Origin: DATBLE01 sp036555585 | GTDB lineage: Bacteria; Actinomycetota; Thermoleophilia; Gaiellales; Gaiellaceae | NCBI GenBank assembly: GCA_036555585.1 | Contig: DATBLE010000012.1 | Span: forward strand, 1-64,000 | Direction of reading: 5' to 3' | Length of the DNA stretch: 64,000 bases | Shown: positions 1 to 8,935 of the stretch, one piece after another | How the letters are laid out: each line of letters begins with the position of its first letter | Position numbering within the stretch: the first letter of the stretch is position 1 | Notes under the pieces: model-generated | Seen by the model: the letters and a program-made list of their open reading frames with translations, nothing else | The model's database searches: none | Told to the model about the DNA's origin: nothing | Program-made: the position numbers and the translations under genes

Positions 1-1
1 G

Positions 2-730
2 CAGCACATGGCCGTGATGAACCTCGTTCATCCGATCACGGCTCTCTACTGGGGCCCGGTCTGGCTCAGGGCGTATCTCAGTCGAGGCCGCCGGAGTTCC
101 CAGAAGAGCCTGCATCAGGAGGCGCAGCGGCTCGTCGAGGAGGACGGCGACATCGAGGAGCTGAAGCGCCGGGGCGAATCAACGAATGCTGAGGACGTTC
201 GGCCGTGGCATGTCGCCAACGCCGTTTCGCACTGCGGGGCGGGGTGCACCCTGGGTGACATCGCCGGCGAGTGGCTGTTGTTTGCGATCGGCGCGCCGAC
301 GCTCGGGATCGCAGGCACCTACGGCTGGGAGATCATCGTCGACTTCGTACTCGCGTGGACACTCGGGATCGTATTCCAGTACTTCACCATCGTTCCGATG
401 CGCGCCGACGTCGGCAAGCTCGCCGGCATCCGGATGGCGATCAAGGTCGACACCCTTTCGATCGTCGCCTTCCAGGTCGGCCTGTTCGGCTGGATGGCGT
501 TTAGCCATGTCGTGCTCTTCCAGCCGCCGCTGCCGATCGACACGGCAAGTCACTGGTTCATGATGCAAGTCGGGATGATTCTCGGCTTCTTCACCGCCTG
601 GCCGGTGAATGGTTGGCTCGTACGGCGCGGGATCAAGGAGAAGATGGATTACCGCAAGCATCTGGCGATGGCGGTCGAGCAGATGCGTGAACGATCGACG
701 GATTCGGCTTCGAACCGGCTCGCCGCATAG
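2..730 (+). CDS. DUF4396 family membrane protein (5' end probably outside the window)
   Basis: The protein has several hydrophobic segments and the Cys/His/acidic signature HCGAGCTLGDIAGE (around residues 75-88 counted from the first Met), which matches the DUF4396 family. The opening HPITALYWGPVWLRAYLSRGR resembles the first conserved block of that family. The frame is open to the left window edge and the first Met at position 8 falls within this block, so the true start is probably upstream. The function of the family is unknown; a Cys/His-rich membrane protein could bind a metal, but this is only inference. Ends with TAG at 728-730. Confidence 0.75.
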   Translation, partial: QHMAVMNLVHPITALYWGPVWLRAYLSRGRRSSQKSLHQEAQRLVEEDGDIEELKRRGESTNAEDVRPWHVANAVSHCGAGCTLGDIAGEWLLFAIGAPTLGIAGTYGWEIIVDFVLAWTLGIVFQYFTIVPMRADVGKLAGIRMAIKVDTLSIVAFQVGLFGWMAFSHVVLFQPPLPIDTASHWFMMQVGMILGFFTAWPVNGWLVRRGIKEKMDYRKHLAMAVEQMRERSTDSASNRLAA

Positions 731-771
731 TTCCGGCACTGCGGGGCGGCCGTCCAGGAGAGCACGCCTGT

Positions 772-1440
772 TTAGCCGAAGCGGTGGCGGTAGGCAATGC
801 GCACGGCCTCCACCCCAAGCGCGGCCGAGATGACCAAGGCGGCAGCCGGATCGGCGTACCAGACGTCTGTTGCGGCGACAGTGATGATCGCCGCGAGCGT
901 GATCGCGGCGAGTGAGGCCCCCGCGAGCGTGAGTACCGCGTCGCCACGCAGGGAGGCGCTCCGCAACGCCCTTGCGACACGCAGTTTCATCATGCCCAGC
1001 GGTGGCAGCACGAGGAGTCCGGCCACCGCCAAGGCGACACCGAACGCCGAGCCGTGCGCCTGACTGCCATCGATGAGCGCCCTCGATGCCCGAAGGCCGA
1101 CGTAGATGGCGGTCGCGGCCATCGCCGCACTGATCCAGGGCTGCGCTCTGCGCTCCAAGTGCTCTGCCGCCGCTGGATCGTCCCGTCCACGCCTGAACCG
1201 CCAGACCATGATCACCGAGGCAAGGGAGTCGAGCAGCGCGTTCAACGCGAACGCCGCAAGCGCTGAACTTCCTGTTAGCAGCGCCGCCACAAGTGCGGCT
1301 GAACCGATGCAACCGTTCAACGCGATAGTGAAGAACGAAAGACCGATCGCGCACGAGACCAGCCCACTGCGCGGCACCATCGCCGCACCCGCAGAAGGTG
1401 CAACCAAGAACGACAACGGCTGTCGGCGTAATCCGGGCAT
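772..1440 (-). CDS. Cation diffusion facilitator-like membrane protein, no C-terminal domain
   Basis: 222 residues, almost all transmembrane. The segments FTIALNGCIGSAALVAALL, a hydrophilic loop, and WYADPAAALVISAALGVEAVR align by eye with the membrane domain of CDF-type cation transporters. The cytoplasmic C-terminal domain of classical zinc exporters is absent. The usual Asp of TM2 (GLDSLIE in relatives) reads ALNALLDS here and the TM5 acidic/His pair is degenerate, so the zinc site may be lost or changed. GGAG lies 5 nt before the ATG at 1440; a second Met at 1380 is also possible. Convergent with the DUF4396 gene. Confidence 0.6.
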   Translation of the reverse strand: MPGLRRQPLSFLVAPSAGAAMVPRSGLVSCAIGLSFFTIALNGCIGSAALVAALLTGSSALAAFALNALLDSLASVIMVWRFRRGRDDPAAAEHLERRAQPWISAAMAATAIYVGLRASRALIDGSQAHGSAFGVALAVAGLLVLPPLGMMKLRVARALRSASLRGDAVLTLAGASLAAITLAAIITVAATDVWYADPAAALVISAALGVEAVRIAYRHRFG

Positions 1441-1727
1441 ACGGGCTCCAAGCCGACCCGACTTCCCGGCACACCGACACTGACTTTATCCGCGTTTCGA
1501 GAGGCTGACCCGCGCCGACGCTCCGGCACCTCCCGCCTTCGGAGAACTCATCTCTTCAGGAGGGCGGGAGCACGTCTGCAAAAGGTCGTGGCCGTCGACC
1601 GGTTTACGAGGAGCGTGCGAAAACGCGGCGAAGGATCCGTGGTGACCTGGCCCGGATCGCCCGCCGGCCCACCCTGCCATGCCCAGTTGCGGGTCGCGGT
1701 CGCACCGCCGACAGCCGGCGACTGCTG

Positions 1728-2138
1728 ATGGATTTGCACGAGTTCCGAGATGCGGCCCGGACGGCTGTTGCCGCCAGCGTCGCGCCGTACGGCTACACGT
1801 TGACCGTATGGACGTCGGGTGCCGTGCTGACGCACGCGCGAGGGATTCCGACAACCGTCGACGCCCTCCTCTTCATGGGCGGCGCGGTCGCGGGATTCGG
1901 ATCTGTCGGATTCGCAGTATTCGGCGGGTTCCGGGCACGACTGGCTGGCGAGGCCCGCCCGACTCTTTGGAGTGGCATCCACGCGGCCTCGATCGCGCTC
2001 GCGATCGGAGCAGCCGCGCTCGTCGCGCATCTCGTTCGGAACGTCGGTGCTTGGCCGCTCACCGGCTTCGCAGTGACCGTCATCTACCTCTGCGCGGTCG
2101 CCTTCCAGCTTGCACTTTCGCGCGACCGCGGCCCCTAA
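1728..2138 (+). CDS. Small integral membrane protein, unknown function
   Basis: 136 residues with about four predicted membrane helices (for example VDALLFMGGAVAGFGSVGFAVFG and IHAASIALAIGAAALVAHLV) and short polar loops. No catalytic motif is visible and I do not recognise the family. The gene stands alone: no partner lies within 40 bp on the same strand. It might be a structural or transport-accessory protein, but nothing in the sequence shows this. Confidence 0.6.
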   Translation: MDLHEFRDAARTAVAASVAPYGYTLTVWTSGAVLTHARGIPTTVDALLFMGGAVAGFGSVGFAVFGGFRARLAGEARPTLWSGIHAASIALAIGAAALVAHLVRNVGAWPLTGFAVTVIYLCAVAFQLALSRDRGP

Positions 2139-2228
2139 TCTCGAAGGAGAGGCTGGCCACGACGTGACGGCGGGGCCCTCATGGCTCCCGACGGCGGACA
2201 ACCGGGCCTTTCGTGCGAGACTGCGGCG

Positions 2229-2438
2229 GTGACCGATCAGGATCTCCCGCGCTTCGACTTCGATGCGAGTCCGCGCACGGAGCGGTGTCAGCGCTGCGGA
2301 GCCGCAGCGGATGACGGTGCCGACCTGCGCTTCGTCGTCTTGCGCGGGCGCGACCGGTACGTCGGGCGAACGCTGTGCGACGTTTGCGCTGAAGAAGTGC
2401 TCGAGGCCGTGGTCGCCGATTACGCCGACGGTTCCTGA
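2229..2438 (+). CDS. Small zinc-ribbon-like protein
   Basis: About 69 residues from a GTG at 2229 (an upstream ATG at 2181 in frame would give 85). Two CxxC pairs, CQRCG and CDVC, spaced about 30 residues apart suggest one structural zinc site. The intervening segment DLRFVVLRGRDRYVGRTL is beta-rich. No clear Shine-Dalgarno sequence precedes either start. Function unknown. Confidence 0.45.
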   Translation: MTDQDLPRFDFDASPRTERCQRCGAAADDGADLRFVVLRGRDRYVGRTLCDVCAEEVLEAVVADYADGS

Positions 2439-2614
2439 ACGCACACGAGGCCTCATCGCCCACCTGCGGGAGAACGTCGCGGCGTGGCCAGTCACGGTTC
2501 CGCCGTGAGGGTGTTGCCGGTGCGTGGTGCCCGCCATTCAGCGCTCGTTCGGGCGCGATCGTGATCTGTGTGCGCTCGTCTCAGCCCATTCGAAGCAGAC
2601 GAGCAGCTGCCCGC

Positions 2615-2989
2615 TCACCTCGTCTCAACTCGCGTCGCATTGCCGGTCCGGGCGAAGCAGAACGCCCGATCGAGCCCTGTCAGCTGGAGCAACCGCAGCG
2701 TCTCGCCGGTCGCGCCAGCCAGAACCAGATCACCATGGCGCCGACGGGCGTTCTTCTGCGCCAGCACGAGCGCTGCCAGCGCGGCGGAATCGACCAGGAC
2801 AACGGCGCTCAGATCCACGAGCACCACATCGCCGGTCACAACCAGCCGCGACAACGCCTGCGCGAGCTCGCTGGCGGTCGACACGTCGACCCGACCTTGC
2901 AGCTCGACGATCGTCTCGCCCTCGGATTGCCTCGTGCGGAGCACGAAACAGTGCGCCTCGTTGACAGGCGGCGACATTGCCACTTTCAC
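2615..2989 (-). CDS. STAS-domain anti-sigma factor antagonist-like protein
   Basis: 124 residues forming a single STAS domain. The segment VVLVDLSAVVLVDSAALAALVLAQ contains the conserved Asp-Ser of the phosphorylation site used by SpoIIAA/RsbV-type antagonists, which bind or release anti-sigma kinases according to Ser phosphorylation. Its ATG overlaps the stop of the upstream carboxylate-amine ligase gene by 4 bp, so the two are probably translated together. No anti-sigma kinase or sigma factor is in the window, so its partner is unknown. Confidence 0.85.
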   Translation of the reverse strand: MKVAMSPPVNEAHCFVLRTRQSEGETIVELQGRVDVSTASELAQALSRLVVTGDVVLVDLSAVVLVDSAALAALVLAQKNARRRHGDLVLAGATGETLRLLQLTGLDRAFCFARTGNATRVETR

Positions 2990-4314
2990 CGGTGTTCCGA
3001 CGCGCGGCGTGTCGGATCGATGCCCTCATCCGCCTGAGCCGGCGAGCCCCGTTCGGCCGTGCGCGTGACCCTTCCAGGGCTTTCGCCCGGGTTCATTCGC
3101 GGTGCTGCATTCGCACGCCCGGTTTCGTCGGCAACGACCCGTACGACCTCGTCGAGACCGTGCTGACAGGCGAGTCGCCTCTGGCGCTCGGCGCCGTTTT
3201 CCTCGAGAAGTGTCCATGCCGCGAGCAGCTCGTTGCGGGAGCCGAGGGCCTCCGCGACGGGCTCGAGGGCGGCGAGAACCACGCCGACCCTGGTTCTCGC
3301 CGCCACGGGAACGCCGGTATCGAGATCGACGAGCGCCCCCTCGAGCCCATCGCGAACTGCACGCCAGCGGTTCTCGGCGATGCGGTGCGACGAGTGGACA
3401 CGAAGCTCTCCCCCCGCGTCGTAACGGGCAGCAAGCGAGGCGACGAGCGCCTGGCAGACTGCTGCCACAGCGGCGGCCTCCTCGATGCACGTCTGCGCAT
3501 CCGGCACCCTGAACTCGAGTGTTCCGTGCAGAGGATGCAACCGCAGATCCCACCAGAGAAAGCTCTGATCGGGGAAGTGGCCACCGGTCATGCCCCAGGC
3601 GACGAACTCGGCGTAGTCGGTCAATGAACGGAAGGCAGGCGGAATGCCGGAACGGGGGAAAGCCTCGTTCAGTTTCAGCCGCGACGATTCGAGGCCCGAA
3701 TCGCGAGCTGCTAGGTAGGGCGAGTTCGCCGTCAGGGCCGCAAGCTCGGGCAGGAGCCCCCGGGCCGCGTTGTAAATCGCCAGTGCCCGATTCGCACCCT
3801 TGATGGCGACGTGGACGTGCAGCCCGCAGGGCAGTCCCTCGCGCACGGCCCACGCACAGCCGGCGGCGATCCCGCGGTACCGCTCGCGATCCGTGATCTC
3901 GATCGGAAGCGTCGAGACCGGATGTACCCCCGCCGCGGCGATGCGCGCAAGTCCCGCGAGCCTGTCGACAGCGAGCATGCGGGCCGCCCCCAGCTCGCGG
4001 CAGGCATCTGAGACGAGGAGGTGAGGATTCGTCCGCAGCTCGAGCTGGGCACTCCGGAGCTCGTGGGTGAAGCGGTCGTCCTCGAGCCGAACCAGAGCCT
4101 CCTCGATCGCGTTCGCCGGCAGAAGCGTCGTCGGGTCGAGCAGCATCAGCTCCTCTTCGAGGCCGACCGTGAACGAAGGTCCACGCGAGAACGCACGGCG
4201 ACAGCCCTCGGCGACTTCCCAGGCAGCGTCGACCCAGGCAGGCATTGGGTCGAGGCCGTTGCCGATGCGCGCCGGCTGATCGGTTGCAGCGAGAGGCGGC
4301 GAGTAGCCGCTCAT
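2986..4314 (-). CDS. Carboxylate-amine ligase, YbdK/GCS2 family
   Basis: 442 residues of the glutamate-cysteine ligase type 2 fold. GLEEELMLLD near the N-terminus carries the metal/ATP-binding acidic residues; CGLHVHVAI and GTLEFRVPDAQT are the other conserved blocks. Family members have weak gamma-glutamylcysteine ligase activity, or ligate an amine to a carboxylate in pathways such as mycofactocin or other thiol metabolism; the substrate here is not readable. The ATG at 4314 is preferred over an in-frame ATG at 4413 because GGGGAGG lies 8 nt upstream of it. Coupled to the STAS gene by a 4-bp overlap. Confidence 0.85.
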   Translation of the reverse strand: MSGYSPPLAATDQPARIGNGLDPMPAWVDAAWEVAEGCRRAFSRGPSFTVGLEEELMLLDPTTLLPANAIEEALVRLEDDRFTHELRSAQLELRTNPHLLVSDACRELGAARMLAVDRLAGLARIAAAGVHPVSTLPIEITDRERYRGIAAGCAWAVREGLPCGLHVHVAIKGANRALAIYNAARGLLPELAALTANSPYLAARDSGLESSRLKLNEAFPRSGIPPAFRSLTDYAEFVAWGMTGGHFPDQSFLWWDLRLHPLHGTLEFRVPDAQTCIEEAAAVAAVCQALVASLAARYDAGGELRVHSSHRIAENRWRAVRDGLEGALVDLDTGVPVAARTRVGVVLAALEPVAEALGSRNELLAAWTLLEENGAERQRRLACQHGLDEVVRVVADETGRANAAPRMNPGESPGRVTRTAERGSPAQADEGIDPTRRASEHR

Positions 4315-4634
4315 CGCAGAGCCTCCCCTCCGGCTCTGGCCGCCAGCCGACGCGCGATCGTTTGGTCGAGGGCCATCTGGACGCCCAGTACGCATGTCAG
4401 ATCGCCCGTCCACGGCGTTCTCGCCATGCGTGTGTCTCTCGGGCCCTCGAGGGCGTCACCGAGAGCGCGCCGCCGGCGCTCTCGGGGGTCTGCGCAAGCC
4501 GGGCCGACGACTCCCGTCCTGGTCCGGCGTTCGCGCATCCTTCGACGGTAGGTGGCGCCCGTGAGGCGCGCCCGCTACGGCCTCTGTTCTCCGTGAAGGC
4601 TTGGTGAAGATGTACTTACGCGGAGAGAGGAGGC
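4315..4634. other. Intergenic region between response regulator and ligase genes
   Basis: About 320 bases that must hold the ligase promoter, since the next gene leftwards starts here on the minus strand, and the 3' end of the two-component operon. I see no convincing ORF, no RNA gene and no strong hairpin. Confidence 0.5.
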
Positions 4635-5327
4635 CTACGCGGGAGCGAGCTTGTATCCGATCTCGCGCACGGTGAGGATCCGCTCGGGATGTGCGGGATC
4701 GCGCTCGACCTTGCGACGAAGATTCGAGATGTGGACGTCGCATGCACGCTGATCGCCGACGTAAGGCGTCTCCCAGAGGTGCTCCATGATCTTCCGGCGT
4801 GAGAGGACGTGTTCGGGGTGCTCGCAGAGCAGGGCAAGAAGCTTGAACTCGGAAGGCGTCAGCTGGACCTGCCGGCCGTCGACGAGTACCCGGTGGCGCA
4901 CGAGATCGAGCTCGAGCCCGCCGACGACGCGCGTTGCCTGGGCCGTGGCCGTAGTCCGATCGAGCTCGCGCCGTCGCAGGAGGGCGCGCACGCGACTGAC
5001 GAGCTCTGCAAGCGAGAACGGCTTCGTCAGGTAGTCGTCAGCTCCGAGCTCGAGCCCGAGCACCCTGTCGACCTCGGCATCGCGGGCGGTCAGCATGATG
5101 ATCGGCAGGTCGCTCTCGGCTCGCAGTGCTCTGCAGACCTCGAGTCCCGAGAGCTTCGGCATCATCACGTCCAGGACCGCGACGTCGTATCTGCTCTCCC
5201 GAGCGGCAGCGAGGGCGCGTTCCCCGTCCTCGACGGATTCGACCTCGAACCCCTCGCGGCGGAGCGCGTAGCACACGCTCGCGCTGAGGTCGGGTTCGTC
5301 GTCCGCAAGCAGGACCCGAGCGCTCAT
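4635..5327 (-). CDS. OmpR/PhoB-family response regulator
   Basis: 230 residues: receiver domain (about 1-120) with the acidic pocket DDEPD, phospho-acceptor Asp in VAVLDVMMPKLSG, Thr in LTARD and Lys in LTKPF; then a winged-helix effector (about 135-228) ending NLRRKVERDPAHPERILTVR. It would bind DNA after phosphorylation by the kinase encoded immediately upstream. Its start overlaps the kinase... stop by 4 bp when read along the operon (kinase gene 5324-7057). The regulated genes are unknown. Confidence 0.93.
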   Translation of the reverse strand: MSARVLLADDEPDLSASVCYALRREGFEVESVEDGERALAAARESRYDVAVLDVMMPKLSGLEVCRALRAESDLPIIMLTARDAEVDRVLGLELGADDYLTKPFSLAELVSRVRALLRRRELDRTTATAQATRVVGGLELDLVRHRVLVDGRQVQLTPSEFKLLALLCEHPEHVLSRRKIMEHLWETPYVGDQRACDVHISNLRRKVERDPAHPERILTVREIGYKLAPA

Positions 5328-7057
5328 GCTCTCTCCGTCGCGGCTGGCAGGGTCACCCGCACCACGGTACCTCGCTTGGGGGCGGAGTCGATCTCCACAC
5401 CTCCCCCGAGCGCGTGCACGGCTTCACTCACGATCGCGAGACCAAGCCCGAAACCATCACCCCGCCCGTTACCGCTCTGGTAGAAGCGGTCGAAGACCCG
5501 TTCGCGGTCGGATGCGGAGATGCCGGGCCCTGTGTCACTGACCTCGATCTGCACCGACTCGGGGCTCACCGCGTGCGCGGCGAGCACGATCGTGCCGCGC
5601 TTGGTGTGCTTCGCGGCGTTCGCGGCCAGGTTCGCGACAACCTGCTCGAGCAAGGCTCGCTGCCCGAGCGCCTCGAGTCGCTCCGGGCAGGAAACGCCGA
5701 TCGAGACTCCCGTGGCGGGATGGATGCCCTCGACGGCTTCTTCGAGGACCGGCTTGAGCGGAACGGGCCCGAGTCGGAGCGCCTCCTGTCGCGTCTGCGC
5801 TCGTGCAAGCGCGAGGAGCGCTCGTCCGAGTCGGCCGAGCCGAGCTGTCTGCCGGTCGATCACGGCCAGGAAGCGGTCGCGATCGGGCGGATGCTCCTTG
5901 GCGCCCAGCTGAAGCGCCTCCACTGCGTTGGCGATCGCTGCGAGCGGAGTCCGGAGCTCGTGAGCGGCGTTGGCGACGAACTCCCGCTCTGCGCGCTCCT
6001 GTCGCTCTCTGGCCGATATGTCGGAGAAGACGAGAAGTGCGAGAGGCGTGCCATATCTGGCGGGGATGCCCGCCAAGCCGTAGGTGTGTTCCGGGTCAGG
6101 GGAAAACCGGGCCTGGAAGATCCCGGTCCCCTGATCTGAGAGATCCCGAGCCAGCGCTCGCAGCCCGAAGCCCGGCCAAGGCTCGGGAAGAGGCGTTCCT
6201 TCGGTCAGCGGGACAGCACGGCCAAAGATTCGGCGCGCCGCCTTGTTCGCGAGGACAACGTTCAGCCTGGAGTCGACGGCGATTACACCTTCCTGCAGTT
6301 GCTCGAACAATGTGTGCAGTCGATCGCGCTCCGACTCCAGGGCGGCAAACGATTCTCGTAGGCGGCCTCGCATCCGATCGATGGTCGCGGCAAGATCACC
6401 GACCTCGTCGCTGAGAAAGCCGGCGCCGACCTCGGTGTCGAACCTACCCGCCTCGATCGCCGCGGCCGCAGAGGCAATCCGCCGCAACCTCGATGCAATC
6501 AAGACCGCGACCAGCAACCCGACCAGAGCCCCGACCACCACCGCCAGGACCGCCGCGCGCAGGAGCTCGGTGTGCAGGATCCCCGCCTCCGAGACCAGGT
6601 CATTGCGGAAGGCGACCGCAACCAGCGCCGCCGCACGCGATGAGCGAAGGTGGAGGCCGACGACGATCCGGTTGCCCGAAGCGTCGTGCTCGACGAACCG
6701 ACGCCCTGTCAGGGCCCTCGCGAGCGCCTGACGGTCGAGTGGATCGGAACCGAAGCGAACGCCCCGCGAACCGTCTTCGGTGACCGGTCGGCCCTCCTGG
6801 TCGAACACGAACAGCGAAAGGCGACGTCCCGCTGCGAGCACCTCGATGCTGCGCGAGAGGTCTCCGCGCTCGAGGGCGGCTGTGACCTCTCGCGCCGCGG
6901 CCACACTGCTTCCCGTGGCGATTTCCTCAGCACGGTCGGAGAGAACCTGTTTCGAGCGCTGCGTCAGCACCTCAGCGACAGCGAACGCGGTCACCGCCGC
7001 GATGGCCGCGAATGCGAGCGCGAGCCACCAGCGCATGCTGACGCTGATTCGCCGCAT
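5324..7057 (-). CDS. Membrane sensor histidine kinase with HAMP and PAS domains
   Basis: 577 residues. An N-terminal membrane helix (residues about 9-30), an extracytoplasmic sensor region, and a second helix (AAVLAVVVGALVGLLVAVLIA, about 170-190) are followed by HAMP, a PAS-like segment (ESERDRLHTLFEQLQEGVIAVDS onwards), the dimerisation/phospho-acceptor box NAAHELRTPLAAI, and a HATPase domain with N-box NLAANAAKHT and G-boxes DTGPGIS and GDGFGLGLAI. It should autophosphorylate and pass phosphate to the overlapping OmpR-type regulator. The signal is not recognisable. The ATG at 7057 has only a weak upstream AGAAG; an ATG seven codons later is possible. Confidence 0.92.
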   Translation of the reverse strand: MRRISVSMRWWLALAFAAIAAVTAFAVAEVLTQRSKQVLSDRAEEIATGSSVAAAREVTAALERGDLSRSIEVLAAGRRLSLFVFDQEGRPVTEDGSRGVRFGSDPLDRQALARALTGRRFVEHDASGNRIVVGLHLRSSRAAALVAVAFRNDLVSEAGILHTELLRAAVLAVVVGALVGLLVAVLIASRLRRIASAAAAIEAGRFDTEVGAGFLSDEVGDLAATIDRMRGRLRESFAALESERDRLHTLFEQLQEGVIAVDSRLNVVLANKAARRIFGRAVPLTEGTPLPEPWPGFGLRALARDLSDQGTGIFQARFSPDPEHTYGLAGIPARYGTPLALLVFSDISARERQERAEREFVANAAHELRTPLAAIANAVEALQLGAKEHPPDRDRFLAVIDRQTARLGRLGRALLALARAQTRQEALRLGPVPLKPVLEEAVEGIHPATGVSIGVSCPERLEALGQRALLEQVVANLAANAAKHTKRGTIVLAAHAVSPESVQIEVSDTGPGISASDRERVFDRFYQSGNGRGDGFGLGLAIVSEAVHALGGGVEIDSAPKRGTVVRVTLPAATERA

Positions 7058-7211
7058 GGCTTCTGAAGTATCGCCATGAGGACCGGGTCGGCGCCGAGAG
7101 TGAGCACATCTTCACGCCGCCCTTACACGACGTTCAGGCGTGGGCGAGCTCGCCGGCTGCGGTCGAGCTACAGATCTCCTGATCGCGGCCCGGTGGGAGG
7201 TAGCTCGACCC

Positions 7212-8609
7212 TTACGCGGCAGCTCCGGCTTCGGGCCGGATGTTCCCGTTCACGTGGAAGACGTTGTCGGGGTCGTACTTCCCCTTGATCTGGAGGAGCC
7301 GCCGGTAATTCCCGTGGTAGGCGGCCCGAACGCGCTCCTGCGGTTCGTCCATCAAGAAGTTCACGTAGCCCGCGCCCATCGAGTGCGGATGAAGCGCCTC
7401 CCAGTACGAGACCGACCAATCCTTCACTGTTGCGGCGTTTGCCGGATCGGGGTCGATGCCTCCGATTACCCCGGACCAGACTGCGTCGCGGTGGGCAAAG
7501 GCCGTGTTCCCGGCCGGGACGTCGTGCACGGCACCGTCCACGGGATACAGGTGCATGGTGGAGAGCGGGGTCGGGATGTCGGAGCCGTACTCGAGGTGGA
7601 CCGCGATCGACTCGTCCGTGATCTGGTCGAAGAAGTCCCCGCGCCAGTACCACTGCAGCCCAGCGGGAATGAGGTCGTCGAAGAGAGCCTGGAGCACCGG
7701 GTACGGCATCGCCATCGCGAAGTGGAAGGCGGGTTCGGCCGGCTCGCGGACGGCTGCCAGGGTGTCGTCGAGTCCCTCCAGGTCGCCCGTGTAGCACCAG
7801 ACGATTCCGCACATCTTCTGCCCGTGGATCGCCTCGGGAAACGGCGGGGCCGGCGGCACCACCAGCAGCGCGAAGAAGCCGTACAGATCTCTCTCTGCCC
7901 GTGGAAGAAAGTCGCGGTACCAGCGCAGCACGTCCGGGGTCTGCGCAATCGGCCAGACCGTCATACCGACACCGACGGTGTGAACCGGATGCAGCCGGTA
8001 CGTGAACGAGGTGACAACCCCGAAGTTCCCACCGCCGCCACGCAGTCCCCAGAAAAGGTCGTCGTTCAGCGACTCGCTCGCCTTCACGAAACTCCCGTCC
8101 GCGAGGACGACATCGGCTTCGAGCAGGTTGTCGATCGTGAGGCCGTACTTCCGCGTGAGGTAGCCGTGCCCACCCCCGAGCGTAAGGCCTCCCACCCCGG
8201 TGGTCGACATGATCCCCGCCGGCGTGGCCAGCCCGAAGGCGCGTGCCGCATGGTCGAGATCGCCGAGCCGGGCACCGCCCCCGACAACCGCCGTGCGCGC
8301 GTCGGGATCGACCCGGACGTCCCGCATTGCCGAGAGGTCGATCACGAGTCCGTTGTCGACCAGGCCGAGACCGCTTCCGCTATGCCCACCCCCCAGGACC
8401 GCGAGCTCGAGTCCCTCCTCGCGGCTGAAAGCCAGAGCCGCGATCACGTCCGCGACGTCGCCACAGCGGGCGACCGCCGCCGGTCGCTTGTCGATCATGC
8501 CGTTGTAGATTCCGCGCGCCTCGTCGTAGCCGGCACTTCCTGGCTGGAGGACAGGCCCCCTGAGAGCGCCTCGCAGGGCCTCGAGCGACTGCGCCGTCGA
8601 CGTAACCAT
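7212..8609 (-). CDS. FAD-binding BBE-type oxidoreductase (mono-covalent type)
   Basis: 465 residues of the vanillyl-alcohol-oxidase/berberine-bridge fold: PP-loop region ELAVLGGGHSGSG with the His that normally carries 8-alpha-N1-histidyl FAD, the GVGGLTLGGGHG block, and a C-terminal BBE segment KGKYDPDNVFHVNGNI. Classical bicovalent members have a Cys just before GVGG; here the position reads GIMSTTGVGG, so only the His linkage is expected. The substrate may be a sugar, polyol or aromatic alcohol and cannot be told from sequence. The start has AGGAGG 6 nt upstream. A long inverted repeat and a MarR gene lie upstream on the same strand. Confidence 0.88.
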   Translation of the reverse strand: MVTSTAQSLEALRGALRGPVLQPGSAGYDEARGIYNGMIDKRPAAVARCGDVADVIAALAFSREEGLELAVLGGGHSGSGLGLVDNGLVIDLSAMRDVRVDPDARTAVVGGGARLGDLDHAARAFGLATPAGIMSTTGVGGLTLGGGHGYLTRKYGLTIDNLLEADVVLADGSFVKASESLNDDLFWGLRGGGGNFGVVTSFTYRLHPVHTVGVGMTVWPIAQTPDVLRWYRDFLPRAERDLYGFFALLVVPPAPPFPEAIHGQKMCGIVWCYTGDLEGLDDTLAAVREPAEPAFHFAMAMPYPVLQALFDDLIPAGLQWYWRGDFFDQITDESIAVHLEYGSDIPTPLSTMHLYPVDGAVHDVPAGNTAFAHRDAVWSGVIGGIDPDPANAATVKDWSVSYWEALHPHSMGAGYVNFLMDEPQERVRAAYHGNYRRLLQIKGKYDPDNVFHVNGNIRPEAGAAA

Positions 8610-8935
8610 CAGGGCCTCCTTCTGTGATCGAGTCCCTTGCCAGCTCCTCCGGCAAATCGGATCCCGGCGACCATCGCGCCGCTCTCGCAGGGAGGACAAG
8701 TGCTCAAGCGCTCCGCCCCACGCTTCCCGCGGCACTCTCCGGTGGTGGATCCATCACCCATGTGTCCTGATCGAGCGACCCCGCTCAGCACCCTGCGTGA
8801 TGGATCCACCAGCGCTGCTTTCGCCTCTCCCCCGCGCCGCTCGATCAAGCAGTCAAGTCTTCCGGTGGCGTCTCAGGAGCGCGTGAAGATCGGATCAGAC
8901 TTTCCTCACACTTGACTGGGTGACCCACTCACCTC
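8610..8935. other. Regulatory gap between BBE oxidase and MarR gene
   Basis: About 325 bases with no convincing gene. It carries the oxidase promoter and a 15-bp perfect inverted repeat (8743-8757 with 8797-8811), annotated separately. Confidence 0.5.
8743..8811. promoter_or_regulatory. Inverted repeat upstream of the BBE oxidase, candidate operator
   Basis: TGGTGGATCCATCAC at 8743-8757 is the exact reverse complement of GTGATGGATCCACCA at 8797-8811, separated by 39 nt. It lies 134-202 bp upstream of the oxidase start and downstream of the marR stop. It could be a pair of regulator half-sites or a long-loop hairpin; the neighbouring MarR protein is the obvious candidate ligand, but this is inference. 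Confidence 0.5.

Noticed and set aside
1486..1727. Short open frames in the gap before the 136-residue membrane protein
   Set aside because: Arg/Ser/Pro-rich shadows without ribosome sites.
8743..8811. Inverted repeat as a transposon end pair
   Set aside because: No transposase lies between or beside the arms and no target duplication is visible.
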